DNA of 64,000 bases from Rugamonas violacea (GCF_016461825.1 NZ_JAEMNU010000119.1:25284-89283); one strand, 5' to 3'. Positions 39,822 to 49,264 are shown, counted from the first letter of the stretch. Notes: generated from the sequence alone by a model not told the origin. Numbers and translations are program-made.

Positions 39822-40355
39822 ATGGACGAATACAAAGAAGTTGTGCAAGGGCTCATTGAGGGCTATAAGAAGGAGTCTGGCTATTCTGGTTCGCAGCGTT
39901 TGGCGCTCAAGGCGAGTAAGTGGGAACAGACCTTGTCTGTTTCTGACGCCCCAGATGGACCTTTCCGAGGGCTGTATGTGACGGCGCAGGTTGTGCACCC
40001 GGAACACGTCATCTTGCCGACGAGGCAGGCGCTGAATGACTTCGACTGTCTAATTCATTTGCTCTCAGAAGCGCAAATCGAACATCCCACAGATTGTGTT
40101 GGGCAACTGAAGCTGTGGGATCCTGAGGAAGATGGAGTGGTACTTGGGCACCTATGTATTGGTAGTCGCCTTTTTGACGACATCTGGGAACGCATTCGAT
40201 TTGGCAATCCGCCGGAGTCTACTTTGTCGCTTGAGGTGCTCGGCTTGGAGTCACTCGGAACCAGTAAGCTTTGGGACTTGAAGAAATTCCCACTTCTTGT
40301 AGTGACCGATGCCTCATTGACATTTCGGTATGAAAGTCCGGGACATGGCAAGTGA
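39822..40355 (+). CDS. Hypothetical protein of low-GC block, gene 1
   Basis: A 177-residue soluble protein, not recognised. It has no signal peptide or TM helix, is rich in Leu, Glu and Asp, and has alternating strand-like segments (GPFRGLYVTAQVVHPEHVILP; LPLLVVTDASLTFRYE-like end). The ATG at 39822 has CAGAGGCGGGT upstream. Codon use is far less GC-biased than in the flanking genes, which suggests transfer. It is followed 41 bp later by gene 2 on the same strand. Confidence 0.7.
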   Translation: MDEYKEVVQGLIEGYKKESGYSGSQRLALKASKWEQTLSVSDAPDGPFRGLYVTAQVVHPEHVILPTRQALNDFDCLIHLLSEAQIEHPTDCVGQLKLWDPEEDGVVLGHLCIGSRLFDDIWERIRFGNPPESTLSLEVLGLESLGTSKLWDLKKFPLLVVTDASLTFRYESPGHGK

Positions 40356-40396
40356 TAGCGGTTTCAAATTACAAGCGCAACACTTAGGGGCAAGAC

Positions 40397-41173
40397 ATGT
40401 TCACGAGAGTAATTGACAGTATACGACGCTTGGTCCCGGCCGGAGAGCCAACATCGAAGGCAGACGAGATATGCAAGAACGTGAGTATTGTCTTAACGTC
40501 GCGATTGAAAGATCCCGAAGGGCAACTGGCGCATTTTCCTGCCGCTTGGAAACGCCAGCACAGCGACAGCGTACTTGCCGCTATACGTGAAGCATTGAGA
40601 AAACCTGATGCCGTCCAGTCCATCCGGGACGAGTTCGTCAGATTTACTTCCAGTGCCACGCAGTTCTGGGTGCTGCTCAATACTCCAGAGACTGCAGAAT
40701 TCGCCGGGATTACTGGAGAGCTCGGTCCGCATATTGAAGAACTAGCCACGTTGAACGCTAACTTGAAAGAATTTATTTATGGCTTGCCTGAGGCTCCAGT
40801 GGGTGCTGTTGAGCTTATGCAGGCATTGACAGCCCATACCGTTATAGAAAATTCGTGGATGGTGACCTATAACTATGTGCGGATATTGCTTGGTGACTAT
40901 CACAAAGACGACATGAAAGACTGGGCGAAACCATTTATGTTGTCTCAAGGTATCTTTTGGGAATACCTGTATCGACAAGAATTAAATATGCCTCCCAATA
41001 TAGTTGCTAGCCATCACGACGGATCATTTTCCCCGGGCTTCGCGCGATTTACCCAACATGCTTGTTGGCCTGAGTACATAGAATCGGGAGAAAAGTATCC
41101 AAGGCTAAAATTTGAGTCCAGTTGGGAGGATGTATTTGGTGAAGTAAGTCCATTTACCGGCGTCACATTTTAG
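40397..41173 (+). CDS. Hypothetical protein of low-GC block, gene 2
   Basis: A 258-residue soluble, mostly helical, acidic protein that I do not recognise. Notable parts are VRFTSSATQFWVLLNTPETA near 90, VIENSWMVTYNYVRILLGDY near 155 and HHDGSFSPGFARFTQHACWP near 210. No catalytic motif can be named. GGGG lies 7 bp before the ATG. Codon use matches gene 1 and differs from the rest of the window; the three genes may travel together. Confidence 0.72.
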   Translation: MFTRVIDSIRRLVPAGEPTSKADEICKNVSIVLTSRLKDPEGQLAHFPAAWKRQHSDSVLAAIREALRKPDAVQSIRDEFVRFTSSATQFWVLLNTPETAEFAGITGELGPHIEELATLNANLKEFIYGLPEAPVGAVELMQALTAHTVIENSWMVTYNYVRILLGDYHKDDMKDWAKPFMLSQGIFWEYLYRQELNMPPNIVASHHDGSFSPGFARFTQHACWPEYIESGEKYPRLKFESSWEDVFGEVSPFTGVTF

Positions 41174-41278
41174 TGTTTTGTGCCAATTGATGGTTACGTG
41201 CGCTGGTGGCAAGCGATTAGCGATATTTCGGGATAACGTCCCTGCGACTCACAAATTCAAAATTGAAAGGAACGCGCC

Positions 41279-41509
41279 ATGCGAGTAAAGGGACGCCCTG
41301 TATCAAAGACTGCATCCGGCGAGTGGTGCGCACCTAACGCCGAGTATGCTGGCAATGTTCACAACGATGTTGATATCGAATTAAGCGAATATGAGGCAAT
41401 TGCAACAGTCGCGAACGATCTTCCGCCGAGCGATGAAAAATGGCCAAAAGGTGCTGTAATGAAAGGAGTGTGCAAGGTTGGAAATCAGATCATGCAGAAG
41501 AAATCGTAA
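41279..41509 (+). CDS. Small hypothetical protein of low-GC block, gene 3
   Basis: A 76-residue protein with a good ribosome site (GAAAGGAA, 6 bp spacing). The sequence is polar (ELSEYEAIATVANDLPPSDEKWP) with a basic end; no family is recognised. The size and position after two unknown genes would fit an accessory or antitoxin/immunity partner, which is a guess. Confidence 0.6.
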   Translation: MRVKGRPVSKTASGEWCAPNAEYAGNVHNDVDIELSEYEAIATVANDLPPSDEKWPKGAVMKGVCKVGNQIMQKKS

Positions 41510-41781
41510 GATACCTATTTATTATATTACGCCTAAGGTGACCAACGGTAAGTTGCGGCCTTGTCCCGATAGGCTATTTGGCACAAATGTCGTCTGGTTG
41601 TCGCTTCGCTCCCACTGGGCCTGTGAGTAAATATTTGGGCATGCGACAAAGTGACTATTTCGGCGTGTGGTGGAGTAGCGCGCCGGTTCGCTTGGACGAT
41701 TTGGGTGGGACTTCCGGCAAGATCTATTGGCGTTTTGCGTACCGGAAATCGACCGGACACGGGGACTACGAACCCCGGAAA
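41510..41781. other. Spacer between low-GC block and tRNA-Phe
   Basis: No gene supported. The segment from about 41600 contains hairpins such as GGGGACTACGAACCCC (41761-41776) and is the likely right edge of the AT-rich block. A minus-strand frame running through the tRNA is the usual tRNA read-through artefact. Confidence 0.4.
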
Positions 41782-41811
41782 CGAAAACGCCAATCTCGAT
41801 GGATTGGCGTT
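41782..41811 (-). terminator. Terminator downstream of tRNA-Phe
   Basis: Stem AACGCCAATC / GATTGGCGTT (perfect 10 bp). On the minus strand it is followed by TTTTCGTTT, 17 bp after the tRNA 3' end. Confidence 0.83.
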
Positions 41812-41827
41812 GCGTGAACGATGTTCT

Positions 41828-41903
41828 TGGTGGCCCGGGGCGGAATCGAACCACCGACACAAGGATTTTCAATCCTCTGCTCTACCAACTGAGCTACCAG
41901 GCC
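41828..41903 (-). tRNA. tRNA-Phe (GAA)
   Basis: A 76-nt gene with encoded CCA. The acceptor stem GGCCTGG pairs with CCGGGCC (one G-U). The D arm contains AGCTCAGTTGGTAGAGC, the anticodon loop is TTGAAAA with anticodon GAA, and the T arm carries GGTTCGATTCC. All standard features are present. Confidence 0.97.
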
Positions 41904-41913
41904 AAGGAGCGAA

Positions 41914-41919
41914 ATTATA
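41914..41919 (-). promoter_or_regulatory. -10 box of tRNA-Phe
   Basis: A perfect TATAAT on the minus strand, 11 bp before the tRNA 5' end. The -35 region is weak. Confidence 0.6.
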
Positions 41920-41985
41920 GCGGGCCTCGGCCCTGTTTGGCTAGTCCCCCGCGCAATTTGTTATTTCCTTGTGGAAATTCACATA

Positions 41986-42014
41986 TTGACACTGTTGCAT
42001 ACCCGGTATAGATT
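41986..42014 (+). promoter_or_regulatory. Promoter of M20 peptidase gene
   Basis: A perfect -35 TTGACA (41986-41991), with TATAGA after 15 bp or TAGATT after 17 bp, about 40 bp before the start codon at 42053. Confidence 0.6.
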
Positions 42015-42052
42015 TTGTCGCTTCGGCACGAGACTAAGACAAAGGAAGCGAA

Positions 42053-43480
42053 ATGAAACAAGCCAAACGGCTGCTGGCGGGCGTGGTGTTGACTGGCCTA
42101 GGCCTCGGCCTGGCGCAGCAGGCCGGCGCGCAGACGGCCGCGCTGAGTCCGGCGCAGAAGCAGTTGCGCGAGATCTACCAGGAGCTGGTGGAAACCAACA
42201 CCACCGACTCGGTCGGCTCCTGCACCAAGGCCGTCACCAAGATGGCGGCGCGGCTCAAGCAGGGCGGCTACCGCGACAGCGACATGCAGATCCTGGCGCC
42301 GCCGGGCGCGCCGCAAAAGGGCAACCTGGTGGCGCGGCTGAAGGGCGACGGCAGCAAGAAACCGCTGCTGCTGCTGGCCCACGTCGACGTGGTCGAGGCC
42401 AAGCGCGAGGACTGGAGCCGCGACCCGTTCAAGCTGGTCGAGGAAAACGGCATGTTCTACGCGCGCGGCGCCAGCGACGACAAGGCGATGGCGGCGGTGT
42501 TCGTCGAGAACATGCTCCGTTTCAAGCGCGAGAAGCTGGCCGCCAAGCGCGACCTGATCCTGGCGCTGACCTGCGACGAGGAAATCGTGCCGTCCAAATA
42601 CGACGGCGTCGACTTCCTGCTCAGGCAGCACCGCCACTTGATCGACGCCGAGCTGGCCCTCAACGAGGGCGGCAGCGGCGTGCTCGACAAGAACGACAAG
42701 CCGGTGCGCCACAGCGTGCAGGCCGGCGAGAAGATCTTCCAGAGCTTCCAGCTGGAGGTGACCAATGCGGGCGGCCACAGTTCCATCCCGTCGCGCGACA
42801 ACGCCATCATCCGCCTGGCCGACGGCCTGTCGCGGCTGGGCAAGTTCGACTTCCCGTTCGCGTTGTCGGACATCACGCGCAGCTATTACCAGCGCATGGC
42901 CAAGGTGGAAAGCGGGCAGATGGCGGCCGACATGCGGGCCATCCTGAGCGATCCGCCCGACGCCGCCGCGTTGGCGCGCATGTACGCGGCCAGCCCCTTC
43001 CACAACGCCCAGGTGCGCACCACCTGCGCCGCCACCATGCTCGAGGGCGGCCACGCCAGCAACGCGCTGCCGCAGCGCGCCCGCGCCGTGGTCAATTGCC
43101 GCATCCTGCCCAGCGAGACCATCGAGCAGACCCGGCAGACCTTGCAGCGCGTGCTGGCCGACGACAAGATCGCCATCGCGCCGATCGGCAACGGCGTGGT
43201 CAGCCCGGTGCCGCCGCTGACGCCGTCCTTCATGGCGGCGGTGGAGCAGATCAGCGAGGCGATGTGGCCGGGCGTGCCGGTGATCCCGACCATGTCGACC
43301 GGCGGCACCGACGGCCGCTTCCTCAACAACGCCGGCATCTGGACCTACGGCGTCAGCGGCATGTTCGCCGGCCCCGAGGGTAGCGGCGCGCACGGCTTGA
43401 ACGAGCACGTCCGCGTCAAGTCCTTGTACGACGGCCAGGAGTTCCTCTACCGCCTGGGCAAGCGGCTGGCGACGGAATAA
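42053..43480 (+). CDS. Exported M20/M25/M40 family metallopeptidase
   Basis: A 475-residue periplasmic zinc peptidase with a signal peptide ending AGA-Q near 25. M20 metal ligands are visible: LLLLAHVDVVE (His/Asp), ARGASDDKAMA (bridging Asp), CDEEIVP (catalytic Glu-Glu), ALNEGG (Glu) and GLNEHV (His). The lid domain lies in between, with GGHSSIPS. It likely trims dipeptides or N-acyl amino acids. AAGGAAGCGAA precedes the ATG. It starts the exported-peptidase series of this window. Confidence 0.92.
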   Translation: MKQAKRLLAGVVLTGLGLGLAQQAGAQTAALSPAQKQLREIYQELVETNTTDSVGSCTKAVTKMAARLKQGGYRDSDMQILAPPGAPQKGNLVARLKGDGSKKPLLLLAHVDVVEAKREDWSRDPFKLVEENGMFYARGASDDKAMAAVFVENMLRFKREKLAAKRDLILALTCDEEIVPSKYDGVDFLLRQHRHLIDAELALNEGGSGVLDKNDKPVRHSVQAGEKIFQSFQLEVTNAGGHSSIPSRDNAIIRLADGLSRLGKFDFPFALSDITRSYYQRMAKVESGQMAADMRAILSDPPDAAALARMYAASPFHNAQVRTTCAATMLEGGHASNALPQRARAVVNCRILPSETIEQTRQTLQRVLADDKIAIAPIGNGVVSPVPPLTPSFMAAVEQISEAMWPGVPVIPTMSTGGTDGRFLNNAGIWTYGVSGMFAGPEGSGAHGLNEHVRVKSLYDGQEFLYRLGKRLATE

Positions 43481-43504
43481 GCCGCCCGGACGGTTCGGCA
43501 TGCG

Positions 43505-43532
43505 AAAAGGGGCGGCTTTGCCAAGCCGCCCC
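43505..43532 (-). terminator. Terminator-like hairpin between convergent M20 and S9 genes
   Basis: Stem GGGGCGGCTT / AAGCCGCCCC with TGCC loop (43509-43532). On the minus strand it is followed by TTTT. It probably ends the S9 transcript beyond the repeat. Confidence 0.65.
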
Positions 43533-43550
43533 TACGCCGATCGTCCCGCC

Positions 43551-43617
43551 CCCCCAGCGGCGAAGAGCCAGGGTCGGACCCGGCGGGTCCGACCCTAGAT
43601 TGCGCCCTTGGGTTTTG
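43551..43617. repeat. REP-like hairpin repeat, copy 4
   Basis: Inner palindrome AGGGTCGGACCC-GGC-GGGTCCGACCCT with right arm GCGCCCTTGGGTTTTGCC, in the M20-S9 convergent spacer. The outer ends of the inner stem carry a compensating A/T pair in place of G/C. Confidence 0.88.
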
Positions 43618-43645
43618 CCGGCCGCCCGTCCAGCCTTGGACGGCC

Positions 43646-45994
43646 TTACTTCAGCGTGCGTTCAAACAGTTGGTAGATGCGGCGATACTCGTCATACCAG
43701 CTTTCCGGCTGGACGAAGCCGTGCCGCTCCAGCGGGTAGCTGGCCAGTTCCCAGTTGTCCTTCTTCAGCTCGATCAGACGCTGCGCCATGCGCACCGAGT
43801 CCTGGTAGAACACGTTGTCGTCGACCATGCCGTGGGCGATCAGCAGGTTGCCGCGCAACTTGTCGGCGTACTCGATCGGCGACGATTTCTTGTAGGCCTC
43901 CGGGTCCAGCTCCGGCGTGTTGAGGATGTTCGAGGTGTAGCCGTGCTCGTAGGTGGTCCAGTCGGTCACCGGCCGCAGCGCGGCGCCGGACTTGAACATC
44001 GCCGGCTCGCGCAGCAGCGCCATGAAGGTCATGAAGCCGCCGTAGCTGCCGCCGTAGACGCCGACGTTCTTGACGTCGCCCTGCTGTTGGGCGACCAGCC
44101 AGTTGACGCCGTCGACATAGTCCTCCAGCTCCGGATGGCCCATCTGGCGGTAGATCGCCGTGCGCCAGTTGCGGCCGTAGCCCTCGGAGGCGCGGTAGTC
44201 CATGTCGAGCACGATGTAGCCGCGCGACACCAGCAGGTTGTGGAACATCTGTTCGCGGAAGTAGTTCGGGTAGCGCTGGCTGACGTTCTGCAGGTAGCCG
44301 GCGCCGTGGACGAACATGACGATCGGATATTTCTTGCCTTCCTCCAGCTTGGCCGGGCGGTACAGCTTGGCCCAGACCGGGTCGGCGCCGTGGGTCGACG
44401 GCACGGCGACGATCTGCGGCTGGATCCATTCGCGCGCCTTGAAGGCGGCCGAGCGGGTGTCGCTCAGCACGCTGACCTTGCCGCCGGCGGCCGCCACGGT
44501 GGCGACCTGCGGCGGCAGGTAGCTGGTCGAGTAGCGCAGCAGCACTTTCTGGCCGTCGGGCGACAGCGCGAAGCTTTCCACGCCGCCCAGGGCGGTGACT
44601 TCGCGCAACGCGCCGTCCTTGGTCGAGACGGCGCACACCTCGTAGGTGCCGGGCAGTTTCGGATTGCAGACGAAGTAGGCGCTGGCGCCGTCGGCGCTCC
44701 ACTCGGGCCGCGAGGCTTCCCACTTGCCCCGGGTCAGGGCGCGGGTCTTGCCGTCGGCGCCCTGCGTGTACAGGTGGGAGTAGCCGCTTTCCTCGGATTG
44801 GAACCACAGCGTGCTGTTGTCGGGCAGCCAGCCGAAGTCGTTGCCGCGGTAGTTGATCCAGGCCGCGTCGCTCAGGTGGTGCAGCGGTTTCAACTTGGCG
44901 CCGGCCAGGTCGACGCCGGCGATCCAGCGGTCCTTGTTGTCGAGCGAGCGCAGCATCACGGCGACCTGCTTGCCGTCGCCGCTCCACTGGATGGTGCCGT
45001 CCTCGGGCTCGATGTGGATGGCCCGGCTGCCTTTCAGCGGTTCGAGCTTTTGCGCCACGCGCAGTTCGGCCAGCGGATCGGTGGCGATGCCGGGCAGCGC
45101 GTCGTACGCCAGCTCGGTGATGTTGCGGCTGTGCAGGTCGATCAGTTGCAGCTTCTGCGCCAGCGGACCGTCGCGGCCGACGCGCTTGCGCTGGTCGTCG
45201 TATTCCTCGTAGCCCGATTCGGTGACGTACTTGGCCAGCTTGCCGATGCGGCCGTTGTCGGCGCCCTTGACCGAGGTCACCACCAGCAGGTGGCGGCCGT
45301 CCGGCGACAGCGCACTGCCGGCCAGCGTGACCTTCTCGCCCAGGTAGAGCGGCAGCGGCGCGCGGGTGGCGTCGGCGGCGCGTTCTTGCTGGCCGCGGAG
45401 GCGGTTGGCGTCGCGCTCGTCCTTTTGCCGCGCCAGCGTGGCGATCAGGCGCAGTTGCAGCTCGCGCAGGCTGTTGGCGTCGGGCGCGGCGTCCGGGTCC
45501 TTGGCCGTGCGCAGCAGGGCCACCGGCGCCACCAGGCGCTCGGCGCGGCTCCAGCTGAACCAGTCGCTGCCGACGCGGAACTGGACGTGGGCGCCGTCGG
45601 CCGAATATTGCGGCTCGGCGGCCGGGCTGCTGCCGCGCACGATCTGGGTCAGCGCGCCGCTTTTCAGGTCGCGCTCGAACAGGTCGCCGTTGCGCAGCAG
45701 GATGGCGCGGCTGTGCTCGCGGTTGTAGACCGGGTTGGCGCTGTCGAGCTTGGCCAGCTGGCTGTCGTCGACCAGCTGGTTGCCGCCCGGGGCGGCCTGG
45801 TAGATGTCGCGTAGCGGCGAGCCGAGGCGCTTTTGCTTGAAGTAGACCTGGCGGCTGTCCCAGCCCCACCAGGCGGCCTCCACCGGGGTGCCGATCCAGT
45901 CGGGATGGGCCATCGCCTGGTCGAGCGTGATCGGGGTCTGCGCCGTGGCCGAGGCGGCCAGCAGGCTTGCTAACAGGGGGAGGGCAAAACGCAT
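43646..45994 (-). CDS. Exported S9 family prolyl oligopeptidase/DPP-IV-like peptidase
   Basis: A 782-residue serine peptidase with a signal peptide (about 1-18, ASATA). An N-terminal seven-bladed beta-propeller (about 40-530) has DPP-IV-type strands. The catalytic hydrolase domain carries GGSYGGFM (Ser near 652), MVDDNV (Asp near 723) and LERHGF (His near 757). The DPP-IV N-terminal glutamates that select dipeptides may lie in the propeller but I cannot assign them. It probably cleaves Pro/Ala-containing peptides in the periplasm or outside. It lies downstream of the MFS gene on the same strand (135 bp gap). Confidence 0.92.
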   Translation of the reverse strand: MRFALPLLASLLAASATAQTPITLDQAMAHPDWIGTPVEAAWWGWDSRQVYFKQKRLGSPLRDIYQAAPGGNQLVDDSQLAKLDSANPVYNREHSRAILLRNGDLFERDLKSGALTQIVRGSSPAAEPQYSADGAHVQFRVGSDWFSWSRAERLVAPVALLRTAKDPDAAPDANSLRELQLRLIATLARQKDERDANRLRGQQERAADATRAPLPLYLGEKVTLAGSALSPDGRHLLVVTSVKGADNGRIGKLAKYVTESGYEEYDDQRKRVGRDGPLAQKLQLIDLHSRNITELAYDALPGIATDPLAELRVAQKLEPLKGSRAIHIEPEDGTIQWSGDGKQVAVMLRSLDNKDRWIAGVDLAGAKLKPLHHLSDAAWINYRGNDFGWLPDNSTLWFQSEESGYSHLYTQGADGKTRALTRGKWEASRPEWSADGASAYFVCNPKLPGTYEVCAVSTKDGALREVTALGGVESFALSPDGQKVLLRYSTSYLPPQVATVAAAGGKVSVLSDTRSAAFKAREWIQPQIVAVPSTHGADPVWAKLYRPAKLEEGKKYPIVMFVHGAGYLQNVSQRYPNYFREQMFHNLLVSRGYIVLDMDYRASEGYGRNWRTAIYRQMGHPELEDYVDGVNWLVAQQQGDVKNVGVYGGSYGGFMTFMALLREPAMFKSGAALRPVTDWTTYEHGYTSNILNTPELDPEAYKKSSPIEYADKLRGNLLIAHGMVDDNVFYQDSVRMAQRLIELKKDNWELASYPLERHGFVQPESWYDEYRRIYQLFERTLK

Positions 45995-46129
45995 TGGTAG
46001 GGTCGCTCTGAAGATGGGTGAACGGGAGCGCGGGATCGCCGCGCGAGCCAGATTCTAGCCCATGTATGTCGCGATGGAAACAATCGTTCTGTAACAGGAG
46101 GGCGCCGCGGCCGGCGCGGATATGTGCCC

Positions 46130-47494
46130 TCAGGAATGGGCGGCGCTGTCGGGATGCTCCTGCCGCTGCGCGCTGTGGCCGCCCGGCATGGCGCGCATGG
46201 CCAGCAGCAGCAACAGGCCGGCCAGCAGGTACAGGCCGATCAGCAGGTGCAGCATGGCGCCGGCCTGGCCGTGGGCGCGCAGCAGGCCGGCCAGCGCCGG
46301 GCTGGCGGCGGCGCCGAGGATGCCGCAACTGCTGAGCAGGGCGAGGCCGGCCGCCGCCCGTGTCGGCGCCAGGTATTCGGTCAGGATGGTGGTGAACAGC
46401 GGCGCGGCGGCGGCGGCGCCGAAGGCCGCCAGCGACATGCCGGCCAGCGAGCGCGCCAGGTCGTTGTTGGCGGCCAGCACCAGGCCGAGGCCGCCGGCGG
46501 CCAGCAGCATGCAGGCGGCGAAGTGCCAGCGCCGCTCGCCTTGGCGGTCGGAATGGCGGCAGATCAGCAGCATGCCGGCGATGCCGGCCAGGTTGGGCAG
46601 CACGGCGTACAGGCCGAGCTGGAGCGGGTCGCGCAGGCCCCAGCCCTGCATCAGCGTGGGCAGCCAGAACACCAGCGCGTAGCTGGCGCCGGTCAGCACG
46701 AAGGTGGCCAGGGCCAGCAGGTACAACAGGCGGTCGCGCAGCAGCGCCGCCAGGGCGGCGCGGCCGGCGCGGCCGGGCGGCGGCGCGGCGGCCTGGTCGG
46801 GGTCCAGCTCCTGTTGCATCAATTGCAGTTCGGCCGGGCTGAGCCAGGAGGCGTCGTCCGGGCGGTCCGGCAGCCAGGCCCAGGCCAGCAGGCCGAGCAG
46901 CACGGCGGGCAGGCCCTGCAGCAGGAACAGCCATTGCCAGCCGAGCAGGCCGTGCCACTGGTCGAGGTAACGCAGGATCAGGCCGCACAGCGGACCGGCC
47001 AGGGTGCCCGAGACCAGCACGGCGCTGCCGAACACGGCGATGGCGCGGCCGCGCCGTGGCGCCGGGAACCAGTAGGTCAGGTAGAGGATCGCGCCGGGGT
47101 AGAAGCCGGCCTCGAACAGGCCCAGCGCGAAGCGCAGCACGTAGAACTGCAGCGGCGTGCGGACGAAGGCGCCGGCCGCCGCCACCAGGCCCCAGCACAG
47201 CATGATGCGCAGCAGCGTCTTGCGCACGCCGACCCGCTCCAGCAGCAGGTTGCTGGGCACCGAGAAGAAAAAATAGCCGAGGAAGAACAGGCCGGCGCCC
47301 CAGGCGTAGACCGGTTCGGCGAAGGGCAGGGTCTGCTTCATCTGCAACTGGGCGAAGCCCAGGTTGACCCGGTCCAGATAGGCCACCAGATGGCACAGCA
47401 TCAGCAGCGGCAGCAGGTGCCAGCCGACCTTGCGATAGATCGCTCCCATGCCGGCGGCGCCGCGCAGGTGGACGAGATTGCCGGGGCGGGCCAT
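46130..47494 (-). CDS. MFS transporter, anion:cation symporter (ACS) type
   Basis: A 454-residue, 12-TM major facilitator. ACS-family hallmarks are YLDRVNLGFAQLQM after TM1, ALGLFEAGFYPGAILYLTYWFP in TM4-5 and RGRAIAVFGSA next to it. The central loop (residues about 215-250) is acidic and Pro/Asp-rich. ACS members take up organic acids such as tartrate, hexuronates, phthalate or allantoate; the substrate is unknown here. The first ATG (47494) is used; an internal ATG 15 codons on would also keep TM1. Divergent from the second M20 gene. Confidence 0.87.
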   Translation of the reverse strand: MARPGNLVHLRGAAGMGAIYRKVGWHLLPLLMLCHLVAYLDRVNLGFAQLQMKQTLPFAEPVYAWGAGLFFLGYFFFSVPSNLLLERVGVRKTLLRIMLCWGLVAAAGAFVRTPLQFYVLRFALGLFEAGFYPGAILYLTYWFPAPRRGRAIAVFGSAVLVSGTLAGPLCGLILRYLDQWHGLLGWQWLFLLQGLPAVLLGLLAWAWLPDRPDDASWLSPAELQLMQQELDPDQAAAPPPGRAGRAALAALLRDRLLYLLALATFVLTGASYALVFWLPTLMQGWGLRDPLQLGLYAVLPNLAGIAGMLLICRHSDRQGERRWHFAACMLLAAGGLGLVLAANNDLARSLAGMSLAAFGAAAAAPLFTTILTEYLAPTRAAAGLALLSSCGILGAAASPALAGLLRAHGQAGAMLHLLIGLYLLAGLLLLLAMRAMPGGHSAQRQEHPDSAAHS

Positions 47495-47676
47495 CAGAAT
47501 GGCGCTCCGGCAGCGATGGCGGGGACGGTGTGCAGGGGGGCCTCCATATTGCCGATATTAGCCGCACGATATTGAGTAAGCAAGCATTAGAATGGACATC
47601 GGGGTATCGATACAACAACGCACCAACACGGCGCGCCGCCGGCCGCCGCCGTGTCACTTGTTCAAAGAGGAAATCG

Positions 47677-49209
47677 ATGATTCAAACCAAGATATCGACC
47701 AAGCGGGCGAGCCGGAAACGCTTCATCCCGCGCCTGCTGCTGGCGCTGTTGGCGGCCGTGGCGGCGTTGGCCGGCGTGCTCGCTTTCAATACCCTGCGTA
47801 GCGAATCGCGCCAGTTGCAGGTGGCGCCGGCGGCGCCGCCGGCGCTCGACGAGGCCGCCGCCGCCGGCCGCCTGGCCGCCGCGCTGCGCTGGCGCACCAT
47901 CGCCAGCGCCGCCGACGCCGAGGCCGGCGCCGACCAGTTCCTCGGCCTGCAGGCGCAGCTGGCGCAGGCCTTCCCGCGCCTGCACGCCGCGCTCAAGCGC
48001 GAGGTGGTCGGCCACAGCCTGCTCTACACCTGGGCGGGCAGCGACGCCGCCGCCAAGCCGGCGCTGTGGCTGGCGCACCAGGACGTGGTGCCGGTGGCGC
48101 CCGGCACCGAGGCCGACTGGCTGCAGCCGCCGTTCGACGGCGTGGTCAAGGACGGTTACATCTGGGGCCGTGGCGCCTGGGACGACAAGGGCAGCCTGCT
48201 GGCGCAGATGGAGGCGGTCGAGACGCTGTTGGCGGCCGGCTTCGCGCCGCGCCGGACCTTGTACCTGGCCTATGGCGCCGACGAGGAGGTCGGCGGCCGG
48301 CGCGGCGCGGTGGCGCTGGCGGCGCTGCTGAAGTCGCGCGGCGTGCGGCTCGACTACGTGCTCGACGAGGGCATGCTGGTGACCGAGGGCATCCTGGCCG
48401 GGCTGGACAAGCCGGCCGCGCTGATCGGCGTGGCCGAGAAGGGTTACGCCAGCGTCGACCTGGAGCTGGCGATGGCGCCCGGCCACTCCTCGATGCCGCC
48501 GCGGGCCAGCGCCATCGGCCAGCTCAGCGCGGCGCTGGCGCGGCTGGAGCAACAGCAACTGCCGGCCTCGATGGACGGCATGGCGCAGGACATGTTCGCC
48601 ACGCTGGCGCCGGAGATGAGCGGTTTCCAGCGCGTCGCGCTGGCCAATCTGTGGCTGTTCGGGCCGTTGTTGCAACGCCAGCTGGAGCAGAGCGCCAGCA
48701 CCAACGCCATGTTGCGCAGCACCACCGCGCTGACCATCGTTCACGCCGGCAACAAGGACAACGTGCTGCCCGGCAAGGCCAACGCCACCGTCAACTTCCG
48801 CCTGCTGCCGGGCGACAGCGTGGCAGGCGTGCTCGACCATGTGCGCCGCAGCATCGACAATCCCGCCATCAAGTTGAGCGTGCAGCCGGGCCAGTCCGAG
48901 CCGTCGGCCGTGTCGCGCACCGACACGCCGCAATATGCGACGCTGAACCGCACCGTGCGCCAGGTGTTCAGCGGCGCGGTGGTGGTGCCGGGGCTGGTGC
49001 TGGGGGCGACCGATTCGCGCCATTTCGCCGCCCTCAGCGATAACATCTTCAAGTTTTCGCCGGTGCGCGCCGGCCCCAAGGATCTGGCGCGCTTCCATGG
49101 CAGCAACGAGCGTATCGCCATCAGCAACTACGTCGAGATGATCCGTTTCTACCACCAGTTGTTGCGCAACGGCGCGCCTGCCGGGCAGGACGCCACGGCG
49201 GCGCCCTGA
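47677..49209 (+). CDS. M20 family peptidase (PM20D1-like), membrane-anchored
   Basis: A 510-residue zinc peptidase with a basic N-terminus and one TM/signal anchor (RLLLALLAAVAALAGVLAF, about 18-38). Metal-site motifs are LAHQDVVPV, GRGAWDDKGSL, GADEEVGG, LDEGM and FHGSNERI. The order and spacing match the PM20D1/carboxypeptidase-S group that acts on N-acyl amino acids and dipeptides. AAAGAGGAAATCG precedes the ATG at 47677; a longer upstream frame crosses the promoter region. Divergent from the MFS gene. Confidence 0.9.
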   Translation: MIQTKISTKRASRKRFIPRLLLALLAAVAALAGVLAFNTLRSESRQLQVAPAAPPALDEAAAAGRLAAALRWRTIASAADAEAGADQFLGLQAQLAQAFPRLHAALKREVVGHSLLYTWAGSDAAAKPALWLAHQDVVPVAPGTEADWLQPPFDGVVKDGYIWGRGAWDDKGSLLAQMEAVETLLAAGFAPRRTLYLAYGADEEVGGRRGAVALAALLKSRGVRLDYVLDEGMLVTEGILAGLDKPAALIGVAEKGYASVDLELAMAPGHSSMPPRASAIGQLSAALARLEQQQLPASMDGMAQDMFATLAPEMSGFQRVALANLWLFGPLLQRQLEQSASTNAMLRSTTALTIVHAGNKDNVLPGKANATVNFRLLPGDSVAGVLDHVRRSIDNPAIKLSVQPGQSEPSAVSRTDTPQYATLNRTVRQVFSGAVVVPGLVLGATDSRHFAALSDNIFKFSPVRAGPKDLARFHGSNERIAISNYVEMIRFYHQLLRNGAPAGQDATAAP

Positions 49210-49264
49210 GCGCGGCGGGGAAGGGTCTGGCGCGGCCGGCTGGAGGCCGGCGCGGCGCGGCGCT

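Noticed and set aside
41522..41872. Minus-strand frame running through tRNA-Phe
   Set aside because: The VVRFRPGPP-type peptide is the standard artefact of translating a tRNA 3' half.
43692..47657. A 1321-codon minus-strand frame across the S9 and MFS genes
   Set aside because: It is a shifted frame of two well-supported genes with Pro/Arg/Ala low-complexity composition.
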